The notes under the pieces: model-generated
Databases searched by the model: none
Seen by the model: the letters and a program-made list of their open reading frames with translations, nothing else
Told to the model about the DNA's origin: nothing
Origin: Flavobacteriaceae bacterium TMED81
GTDB taxonomy: Bacteria > Bacteroidota > Bacteroidia > Flavobacteriales > Flavobacteriaceae
Assembly: GCA_002171575.2 (NCBI GenBank)
Contig: NHEI02000046.1
Location: forward strand, 1-7,513
Direction: 5' to 3'
Length of the DNA stretch: 7,513 nt
Shown here: positions 1 through 5,042 of the stretch, in pieces
How positions within the stretch are numbered: the first letter of the stretch is position 1
Layout: the number at the start of each line of letters is the position of its first letter
Translations under genes and position numbers: made by a program

Positions 1-118
1 ACATATTAGTTTTATGTGGGGCGATGATGGAAAAATCGCAGCGGAATATCATATGTATGATTCTCCTCAAATGGTTGCGGGTATTGAAGCAGCACAAGCT
101 GCTGCAATGATGGAGTAG
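1..118 (+). CDS. C-terminal fragment of a small protein, possibly NTF2/SnoaL-like (partial)
   Basis: An open frame runs in from the left edge (first full codon at base 2) and stops at TAG 116-118, leaving 38 residues. The visible tail reads roughly ISFMWGDDGKIAAEYHMYD and ends in an Ala/Met-rich helix-like stretch (AAQAAAMME). The pattern of an aromatic-rich beta strand, then DDGKI, then a second strand ending in a D and a short helix resembles the last two strands of NTF2/SnoaL-like proteins, a fold with many unrelated functions. That assignment is a guess from a short fragment; the frame itself is better supported because an intrinsic terminator follows on the same strand. Too little is visible to name a function. 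Confidence 0.45.
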   Translation, partial: HISFMWGDDGKIAAEYHMYDSPQMVAGIEAAQAAAMME

Positions 119-227
119 GCTAAAAAGTAAAAAAAGCAACAAAAATCAATCATTAACACCAAAGCTAATCAACGAACTTTCTCAATAAAGTTAGCGCTTG
201 TTTCGAAAACAGCTCAATTGGGTGTAC

Positions 228-272
228 AATTATCCTCAAGAATAATTTATTGTTTTTGGGGATAATTTTTTT
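228..272 (+). terminator. Rho-independent terminator
   Basis: A 12-bp inverted repeat (228-239 with 256-267: AATTATCCTCAA and TTGGGGATAATT) pairs completely apart from one G-U, around a 16-nt loop. Its 3' arm runs straight into a T tract at 266-272. This is intrinsic-terminator geometry for plus-strand transcripts. It lies about 110 nt after the stop codon of the partial gene at the left edge, so that transcript would carry a long AT-rich 3' UTR. It also separates that gene from the T9SS-type gene starting at 328. Besides this, the 209-nt gap shows only a weak 6-bp hairpin (175-180 with 187-192) and no recognisable TAnnTTTG promoter. Confidence 0.75.
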
Positions 273-292
273 GTGTGCAATCCGAGGTTTTA

Positions 293-302
293 CGCTTAAG
301 CG
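293..302. repeat. 10-bp perfect palindrome CGCTTAAGCG upstream of the T9SS-type gene
   Basis: CGCTTAAGCG is its own reverse complement and lies 25 nt before the ATG at 328, where an operator could sit. It is followed by a 12-bp AT-only palindrome (310-321), which has little weight in such AT-rich DNA. No promoter boxes matching the Bacteroidota consensus were found beside it, so a regulatory role is only a possibility. Confidence 0.25.
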
Positions 303-327
303 ATAATTATTTAAATTTAAAAAATTT

Positions 328-774
328 ATGCGCTATTTAAAAGTTGTTTTTCTGTTTGTTGGGTGCTTAGGCTTTAGCCAAAGCATATCCAAGCAAGTCA
401 TCGGCCCAGGGGGGCAAACCATTGATAATGGAACCAATAAGCTGAGCTACACTACTGGAGAGGTAGCTGTTTGCGCCATGACCTCCGAAGATGGGAGCAT
501 ACAGCTAGGAAACGGATATTACCCCTCACTAAACTTGTCCACGCTAAATACGGAAACCCCTGAGCTGCAATTGCAAGTAAAGGTCTTTCCAAACCCTACT
601 AAAGAAGTCATTTACATAGTCCATCCAACAGAACAGCATTTTGTAGTAAGGATTACTGATGTGAGCGGAAAACAAATCCTACAAACCCAACATCAAAAAC
701 AGTTAATCACGAGGTTAATAAAGCGGGATTTGTTTAGTCCAAAATTTTTAAGAAATTTACAAATCACGAACTGA
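328..774 (+). CDS. Short secreted protein with a degraded T9SS type A sorting domain
   Basis: The 148-residue product has an N-terminal signal peptide (about residues 1-18, hydrophobic core VVFLFVGCLGF, cleavage around FSQ-S). A short region of the kind seen in small Bacteroidota surface proteins follows (SKQVIGPGG, LSYTTGEV, LGNGYYPSL). The start of a type A Por/T9SS C-terminal sorting domain comes next: VFPNP at 86-90 and ITDVSGKQI at 109-117. In this family the domain carries a protein through the outer membrane by type IX secretion and is then removed. Here the expected ending, a GIY-type strand followed by a last basic strand, is missing: after about residue 128 the reading becomes RLIKRDLFSPKFLRNLQITN. 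Frame 2 encodes SGICLVQNF and a stop at 722-751, which looks like the missing GIY strand, so an indel near 715-724 is likely. The gene may be a pseudogene or encode a product that cannot be sorted. The start at 328 is the first ATG and gives the signal peptide; no clear ribosome binding site is present. Confidence 0.7.
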   Translation: MRYLKVVFLFVGCLGFSQSISKQVIGPGGQTIDNGTNKLSYTTGEVAVCAMTSEDGSIQLGNGYYPSLNLSTLNTETPELQLQVKVFPNPTKEVIYIVHPTEQHFVVRITDVSGKQILQTQHQKQLITRLIKRDLFSPKFLRNLQITN

Positions 775-791
775 TCCCCATTCTTAAAAAT
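744..791 (+). repeat. 11-bp perfect inverted repeat between the T9SS-type gene and the dioxygenase gene
   Basis: ATTTTTAAGAA (744-754) and TTCTTAAAAAT (781-791) are exact reverse complements separated by 26 nt. The first arm lies in the last codons of the T9SS-type frame and the second ends 5 nt before the dioxygenase ATG at 797. The stem is nearly all A-T and lacks a T tract after it, so it is not a typical terminator. If it folds in the mRNA it would sit next to the dioxygenase start and could affect initiation. Role unknown. Confidence 0.5.
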
Positions 792-796
792 AGATC

Positions 797-1633
797 ATGG
801 CTGATTCGACTCACACCAAAGAATTTCTTGCCCAGTTGATTTCATCGCGGCTCAAGCAGCAACACCAACAAGCAAAAAATCAATACGACTCCACTAAAAA
901 AAGTATTGGCTATTTTTTTATTGAAGACCTTCTTCCAGTTGATATCGCCAAAGAGATTCATCGTGCTTTTCCACGACCAGAGGAGATGAACCTCAACAAA
1001 AGTTTACGAGAACACAAGCATATCGCTGCACAAATGGATCAGTATCATCCATTGTTGGAGCAAGCCATATATGCCTTTCAGGATGCTGAGGTTGTTTCAC
1101 TTATCCAGTCCATTTGTGGGATTAGCAAGCTTAAACCAGATACGCACCTTTATGCAGGTGGGATTTCAACAATGAAAAAAGGCCAATTTTTAAATCCGCA
1201 TCTCGACAACTCTCATGATAAAGACCGAAATCGTTGGCGAGTTTTAAATTTGCTGTACTATGTGAATCCAAACTGGGAAAATGACTTTGGTGGAGATTTA
1301 GAACTCTGGCCAGATGGGGTAAAAGGAGAGTCAATTGCCATCCCGTCATCATTTAACCGCCTTGTTGTGATGGCGACTCATCAGGGCTCATGGCATGCCG
1401 TTCGCCCTGTTCAAGTAGATGAATCCAGAAACTGTGTGTCCAATTATTATTTCTCCCCTGATCCACTTCGTGAATCCGATCGATTCCATGTGACCACTTT
1501 TCGGGGGTGGCCACACCAACGACTAAAAAATGGAATCTTAAAAATGGATTCAACACTGCGTATGGGATTGCGAAAACTATTTAGAAAAGGAGTAAGAGAA
1601 AACCCGCATGTGTACAAAAAGAATGAGGAATAA
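797..1633 (+). CDS. 2-oxoglutarate/Fe(II)-dependent dioxygenase (prolyl 4-hydroxylase-like)
   Basis: This 278-residue, probably cytoplasmic enzyme belongs to the 2OG-Fe(II) oxygenase superfamily, whose members couple oxidation of 2-oxoglutarate to hydroxylation of a substrate. The iron triad is visible: H135-x-D137 in NPHLDNS and the distal H200 in WHAVRPV. R211 (ESRNCVSNYYF), eleven residues after the distal His, fits the basic residue that binds the 2OG carboxylate. The core double-stranded beta-helix covers about residues 115-220, preceded by a helical region (FFIEDLLPVDIAKEIHRAFP) and followed by a basic tail (HVTTFRGWPH, RKLFRKGVRENPHVYKK). The start is secure: two in-frame stops (785-787 and 791-793) lie just upstream. 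There is no Shine-Dalgarno sequence, as is usual in this phylum. The gene begins 22 nt after the T9SS-type frame and may share its transcript. The substrate (protein proline, sugar, lipid or small molecule) cannot be read from the sequence. Confidence 0.85.
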   Translation: MADSTHTKEFLAQLISSRLKQQHQQAKNQYDSTKKSIGYFFIEDLLPVDIAKEIHRAFPRPEEMNLNKSLREHKHIAAQMDQYHPLLEQAIYAFQDAEVVSLIQSICGISKLKPDTHLYAGGISTMKKGQFLNPHLDNSHDKDRNRWRVLNLLYYVNPNWENDFGGDLELWPDGVKGESIAIPSSFNRLVVMATHQGSWHAVRPVQVDESRNCVSNYYFSPDPLRESDRFHVTTFRGWPHQRLKNGILKMDSTLRMGLRKLFRKGVRENPHVYKKNEE

Positions 1634-1644
1634 AACCCTTATTC
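1628..1644. repeat. Palindrome spanning both stop codons of the convergent genes
   Basis: GAATAA (1628-1633) and TTATTC (1639-1644) form a perfect 6-bp inverted repeat around AACCC. Each arm contains the last Glu codon and TAA stop of one of the two convergent genes, which are only 5 nt apart. It might act as a weak bidirectional terminator, with short T-rich stretches beyond it on both strands, but an A-T stem of this length would be weak. No better terminator is visible for either gene. Confidence 0.3.
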
Positions 1645-3609
1645 AAACCCAATTTTTACCGAAAAAAGGAGTTGCCTCCCTGCGGCAGGTTCGTAAAATC
1701 GACTCCCAAACGCATTGATTCGGATATTGTCAAAATACTTTGTGTTTGTCAGATTAAAAACAGAGCACCCAAGCGTAACGGGGGTAGATTTGAGACGAAA
1801 TTGTTTTTGGATTTCCAAATTGGCAAGACCGTAATGGTCAATACGAACGGCATTGGCATTATCTGCAAAATAGTCCCCGATAAAACGACCATCAATGGAG
1901 AATTTCCAATTATTGTTGCTGTATGTCCAGCGGAGATTGGCGGTAGTGGTGGGCACCCCAGGTAGATTTTTTTGCGTCCCATCTTCCAAAAATTGATAGG
2001 AAGCAAAAGATATCCCGCCTTGTAGTATATGATCTTTAAACGCAATCAACGAGGCATCAACCTCGATTCCATAGCGCGTGGATTCTCCTAGATTTCGATA
2101 AAAATTTTGATCGGGGAAGTCTTCCAGCTCATAGCGAATCAACTCATTAGTTGCGGTTGTGTAAAAGGCAACTGCTTCCCAACGATAGAAAGTATTTTGT
2201 TTTCTAAAGCCAAAATCCAAGCTGTTAAATGGCATGGGCTGAATCTCAGGATTAAAACCACTGCCATACGGATTGGCTGAAAGCTCACTCAGTGCGGGAA
2301 CTTCAAACCCCGATCCCAAAGATATAAACCATGCTGTTGTAGGGCTTGACTTCCACAAAAGACCAAGATGGGGTGACCATCGGGCAAATTGACGCGCATA
2401 GCTTTGCTCATTTATCGCAAAACGATCATCAAGTGCGACTTGATTGTTGTCATATCGAATACCAAGGTCAAAAACAGACTTCCCTACAGGAACTGACCAA
2501 ATCGCAAATCCGCTGGCAGAGGAAAAACGCTCAATCTGATTCATGGTTTGCTCTCCTTTCATCCCTGTACGATTTGCATATCGCTTGCGATGGTCTCGCT
2601 GATTTTGAAAATCAAGCCCTACAATTCCTTGACCAAAAGGGCTCTCTGTGGAGGTATGGTACAGTACCATCCCTCCATAAAAATCTCTTTCAAGTTTGAC
2701 GATGCCCCCATTTTCGAAGGGAAGCTTTCCGTCAAAAACTCTGGGGCTAAAGTGCACAGAGGTTTCTAGTTCTCCACTTTGGTAGGGGGTTTTGTAATGC
2801 CATGCAATTTGAGACTGACGAACGCTTTCTCCAGCATCATAGATCATGTTTCTTTCTCTCCCTTGCGATCGATTGCGATTGACTTCCTCTAGTGTGAGAC
2901 CTCCTGAGTCGAATGCGTAGGGACTGTCAAAGTGGAGTATCGACAGCTTGTGTAAAACCTCGTTTTTTTGGTGAGTAAACTTGACAAAGGCACTTTTATT
3001 TTCGAAATCAGCATGCTTACGGTAACCATCAAACTTGTGATAGTTCAACGACCCCATGATTTTAGAATTTTCAGACAGATGATGATGGATCGTTGCATCT
3101 GTAGAATACAAGCCGAAGCTACCATGTTGGAGGCGGATATTTGCTTGATTTTGATTTGTATTTTCCGTAAAAAATGAAAGCACACCTCCCGCAGCATTCC
3201 CGTGTCGTGAACCGGCTGGACTTCGAATGACCTCGCTTTGTTGGATGAGATGAAGGGGCAAGTGATCGATTTGACTTTGTCCGTCAGGGGTTGTTTGGGG
3301 AATCCCATCTAAAAGAATCCGAATCCCACGTACACCAAAGGATGCCCGTGACCCAAAGCCACGTATCGAAATTCGATAGTCTTGCGCGGCATTGCTATTG
3401 TTTGTCAGCCACACACCAGGCACATTGTTGAGCTCTTGTTCGATAGAACGAGAATTGCCATTGTTAGACCAAGTACTTATCGTTACTGGCAGTGCATTCT
3501 CTTGGGGTAGCAGCAAGGAGGATTTGATAACCACCTCTTCCAAGTCAAGCGTGTCTTGTGCGGAGGTGACCGCAAAACATATCACAATGAAAAATAATGT
3601 TCTCAACAT
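1639..3609 (-). CDS. TonB-dependent outer-membrane receptor
   Basis: The 656-residue product has a signal peptide (about 1-17, LFFIVICFAVTSA before QD) and a TonB-box-like segment at the mature N terminus (LEEVVIKS, 23-30). A plug domain covers about 40-150 (NNVPGVWL, ISIRGFGSRASFGVRGIRILLDG, EVIRSPAGSRHGNAAGGVLSF), and a 22-strand-type barrel makes up the rest, with the usual C-terminal signature FNLTNTKYFDN then RQLLFSVKIGF. Such receptors use proton-motive force passed on by TonB-ExbBD to import scarce ligands across the outer membrane. The RGFGSR/ARxxFGVRGI plug is typical of receptors annotated for iron complexes, but the ligand is not determinable here. It lacks the N-terminal carboxypeptidase-like domain of SusC-type receptors, and no SusD partner is adjacent, so polysaccharide uptake is unlikely. 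Its ATG lies 3 nt after the rimM stop, suggesting co-transcription and translational coupling. The last residue is Glu after the usual terminal Phe. Confidence 0.92.
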   Translation of the reverse strand: MLRTLFFIVICFAVTSAQDTLDLEEVVIKSSLLLPQENALPVTISTWSNNGNSRSIEQELNNVPGVWLTNNSNAAQDYRISIRGFGSRASFGVRGIRILLDGIPQTTPDGQSQIDHLPLHLIQQSEVIRSPAGSRHGNAAGGVLSFFTENTNQNQANIRLQHGSFGLYSTDATIHHHLSENSKIMGSLNYHKFDGYRKHADFENKSAFVKFTHQKNEVLHKLSILHFDSPYAFDSGGLTLEEVNRNRSQGRERNMIYDAGESVRQSQIAWHYKTPYQSGELETSVHFSPRVFDGKLPFENGGIVKLERDFYGGMVLYHTSTESPFGQGIVGLDFQNQRDHRKRYANRTGMKGEQTMNQIERFSSASGFAIWSVPVGKSVFDLGIRYDNNQVALDDRFAINEQSYARQFARWSPHLGLLWKSSPTTAWFISLGSGFEVPALSELSANPYGSGFNPEIQPMPFNSLDFGFRKQNTFYRWEAVAFYTTATNELIRYELEDFPDQNFYRNLGESTRYGIEVDASLIAFKDHILQGGISFASYQFLEDGTQKNLPGVPTTTANLRWTYSNNNWKFSIDGRFIGDYFADNANAVRIDHYGLANLEIQKQFRLKSTPVTLGCSVFNLTNTKYFDNIRINAFGSRFYEPAAGRQLLFSVKIGFE

Positions 3610-3612
3610 CCT

Positions 3613-4137
3613 TTAGGAATCTAAATCAAGCAAGCCTTCTGGGATGGAAAGATAAAGTTGTTTTTGTTGTTTATCAAGTTGTTGGATCAGATCATCTACC
3701 AATGGAATCAGGATTTGTCTGCCCTTGTGTTCGACTTCCAACAAAACCTGTGAGGAGGCATCATTAACGCCTGTGATTGTTCCAATCGGACCTTGCACGG
3801 AATCGATGACTTTAAAACCAATGATTTCGTGAAAATAAAACTGGTCCTCGTCGAGTTTAGGAAGCTGATCAAGAGGAAGATACACCGATTTTCCAATCAT
3901 CAAATCGGCTTGCTTTTCAGACTTGACACCTTCGACAGAAACGCGTAGGAGTTGAGATTTATGGAGCTGAACCTTGGTTGTGAAATAGGGAATAAGACGA
4001 GATTCGTCTTCTAAAAGAAAGGATTGTAGAGATAGATAAGTTTCTGGATCATCTGTGTCGAGTTTGATCAACACTTCCCCTTTGAAGCTGTATTTAGCGA
4101 CTACTGTTCCTAAAAAGAAGCAGTCTTCTTTATGCAT
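3613..4137 (-). CDS. rimM: Ribosome maturation factor RimM
   Basis: The 174-residue product has the normal RimM length and two-domain layout. The N-terminal domain (about 5-90) begins with CFFLGTVVAKYSFKGEV and contains the GVKSEKQADLMIGKSVYLP segment. A PRC-barrel domain (about 97-172) follows, with DQFYFHEIIGFKVID and the conserved ILIPLVDDLIQQLD ending. RimM binds ribosomal protein S19 in the head of the 30S subunit and is needed for efficient maturation of 16S rRNA. It sits 6 nt after the rpsP stop codon, the widespread rpsP-rimM pairing, and 3 nt before the TonB-dependent receptor gene. The trmD and rplS genes that follow in the classic proteobacterial operon are absent. Transcription is most likely from the rpsP promoter, as no promoter is visible in the 6-nt gap. 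Confidence 0.95.
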   Translation of the reverse strand: MHKEDCFFLGTVVAKYSFKGEVLIKLDTDDPETYLSLQSFLLEDESRLIPYFTTKVQLHKSQLLRVSVEGVKSEKQADLMIGKSVYLPLDQLPKLDEDQFYFHEIIGFKVIDSVQGPIGTITGVNDASSQVLLEVEHKGRQILIPLVDDLIQQLDKQQKQLYLSIPEGLLDLDS

Positions 4138-4143
4138 CTACGT

Positions 4144-4890
4144 TTAGTCTTGGCTATCCGTTTCAGCATCGTCGGCAACAGGTGCTTCGGCTTCGGCTTC
4201 GGGAGCAGCTTCTTCAGCTGGTGCTTCCTCAGCGGCTGGCGCTTCTTCTTGTGCTTCGGCTTCAGGAGCAGCTTCTTCAGCTGGTGCTTCCTCAGCGGCT
4301 GGTGCTTCTTCTTGTGCTTCGGCTTCTGGAGCAACTTCTTCAGCTGGTGCTTCCTCAGCGGCTGGTGCTTCTTCTTGCGCTTCGGCTTCAGGCGCAGCTT
4401 CATCAGCTGATGCTTCCTCTTGCGCTTCAGCTTCAGCAACAGCAGCGGCTGCAGCTTCCTTGCGTTTTGCACTTACTTCTTTTTCAGCAGCGATAGCAGC
4501 AGCACGAGCTTTCTCTGCCTCAGAGTCGATTTTTTTCTGAAGGGTTTCGTTTTTACTTTCCTTGTCTTTAAGCCAAGCTTCAAATTTAGCATTGACATCA
4601 TCCTCAGTGAGCGCTCCTTTGTTCACCCCATTGATCAGGTGGTTTTTAAGCATAGCACCGTGTTCTGAAAGCAAATTGCGGGCGGTATCGGATGGCTGTG
4701 CCCCATTTTGTAACCAATCTACAGCACGGTCTAAATTCAGCTCAACAGTGGCAGGTAGCGTGTTTGGATTGTAAATTCCTAATTTTTCGAGGTATCGACC
4801 GTCTCTTTTAGCGCGTGAGTCTGCTGCAACGATCCAATAAATGGGCTTTCCTTTTTTTCCGTGTCTTTGTAGACGAATACGTACTGGCAT
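4144..4890 (-). CDS. rpsP: 30S ribosomal protein S16 with a long Ala/Glu-rich repeat tail
   Basis: Residues 1-85 are an ordinary S16 (MPVRIRLQRHGKKGKPIYWIV, DGRYLEKLGIYNP, LDRAVDWLQNGAQPSDTARNLL), which binds 16S rRNA early in 30S assembly. Proteobacterial S16 is about 80-90 residues; this one is 248. After the core comes a segment resembling the extension usual in Bacteroidota S16 (GVNKGALTEDDVNAKFEAWLKDK, 88-110). A charged, probably helical stretch follows (about 111-150, alternating Lys/Glu/Ala), and then a very acidic low-complexity tail (151-248) made largely of a 21-residue unit, EAEAQEEAPAAEEAPAEEAAP, repeated three times at 168-230 with partial copies on either side. The tail is strongly negative, unlike the basic core, and is expected to be flexible and to project from the subunit. 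The gene leads the rpsP-rimM-receptor run and has a clear promoter. Its start has no Shine-Dalgarno sequence. Confidence 0.95.
   Translation of the reverse strand: MPVRIRLQRHGKKGKPIYWIVAADSRAKRDGRYLEKLGIYNPNTLPATVELNLDRAVDWLQNGAQPSDTARNLLSEHGAMLKNHLINGVNKGALTEDDVNAKFEAWLKDKESKNETLQKKIDSEAEKARAAAIAAEKEVSAKRKEAAAAAVAEAEAQEEASADEAAPEAEAQEEAPAAEEAPAEEVAPEAEAQEEAPAAEEAPAEEAAPEAEAQEEAPAAEEAPAEEAAPEAEAEAPVADDAETDSQD
4201..4389 (-). repeat. Three 63-bp in-frame tandem repeats in the rpsP tail
   Basis: Three consecutive 63-bp units occupy 4201-4263, 4264-4326 and 4327-4389. Units 1 and 2 differ at two positions and units 2 and 3 at three. A fourth, diverged copy shortened by 18 bp follows at 4390-4434, and a partial unit lies before 4201. 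As 63 is a multiple of three, any gain or loss of units keeps the S16 frame. The near identity, including at third codon positions, points to recent duplication rather than old conservation. Since the period is divisible by three, all other frames through the block also stay open, giving false ORFs on both strands. Confidence 0.95.
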
Positions 4891-4892
4891 AT

Positions 4893-4904
4893 CAAATTAA
4901 TTTG
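4893..4904. repeat. 12-bp palindrome next to the rpsP start codon
   Basis: CAAATTAATTTG is a perfect palindrome ending 2 nt before the rpsP ATG (minus strand). It could be an operator or form a weak local hairpin over the initiation region. It is A-T rich, so chance is a fair alternative. Confidence 0.35.
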
Positions 4905-4905
4905 T

Positions 4906-4920
4906 GAGGTTCTAAACCTC
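4906..4920 (-). promoter_or_regulatory. Hairpin in the rpsP mRNA leader
   Basis: On the minus strand GAGGTT-TAG-AACCTC forms a perfect 6-bp stem with a 3-nt loop, lying between the inferred transcription start (near 4930) and the rpsP ATG at 4890. An upstream CCTC (4931-4934) could pair with the same GAGG, so two exclusive folds are conceivable if transcription starts far enough upstream. Ribosomal-protein operons are often controlled through leader structures bound by their own product; whether this one is a regulator cannot be told from one sequence. Confidence 0.4.
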
Positions 4921-4936
4921 TGTTATTAATGAGGGG

Positions 4937-4966
4937 CAAATGTACATTTTTTTTAGAAATCCACAA
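4937..4966 (-). promoter_or_regulatory. Bacteroidota-type sigma-A promoter of rpsP-rimM
   Basis: Reading the minus strand, TTG (4966-4964) is followed after 19 nt by TACATTTG (4944-4937). This is an exact match to the -33/-7 consensus TTG-N17-23-TAnnTTTG known for Flavobacterium and relatives. Transcription would begin near 4930, giving a leader of about 40 nt to the rpsP ATG at 4890. The position, spacing and full match make this the strongest regulatory call in the window. Confidence 0.75.
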
Positions 4967-5032
4967 GCGTTAATAACTTCTCGTTTTTCTGGGGGATTTT
5001 GGAGGTTGAGTTATTTATTTTTATCCAGCTTT

Positions 5033-5037
5033 AAGGA
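5033..5037 (+). promoter_or_regulatory. Shine-Dalgarno-like site of dnaE
   Basis: AAGGA lies 5 nt before the dnaE ATG at 5043 and supports that start. It is notable because the other starts in the window lack a properly spaced Shine-Dalgarno sequence. No plus-strand promoter matching TAnnTTTG was found in the divergent spacer; TATTTTTA at 5016-5023 with TTTG at 4998-5001 is too closely spaced and imperfect to call. Confidence 0.5.
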
Positions 5038-5042
5038 CAAAG

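Noticed and set aside
164..195. Weak stem-loop (AACTTT/AAAGTT with flanking GCT/AGC) in the first intergenic gap, considered as a small RNA or second terminator.
   Set aside because: The stem is short and A-T rich with a large bulge and no T tract; the terminator at 228-272 is far better.
1672..3308. Several open frames of 67-117 codons on both strands inside the TonB-dependent receptor gene.
   Set aside because: The receptor frame has a signal peptide, plug and barrel signatures throughout; the others lack start context, motifs and plausible composition.
4110..4472. Minus-strand 120-codon frame encoding a very Lys/Leu/Arg/His-rich protein across the rpsP repeats into the rimM start; also Leu-rich and Cys/Phe-rich plus-strand frames (4132-4410, 4182-4496).
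   Set aside because: They follow from a repeat whose period is a multiple of three: every frame through it stays open and has biased composition. None has a family resemblance, and rpsP fully explains the DNA. A frameshifted S16 product is conceivable but nothing in the sequence asks for it.
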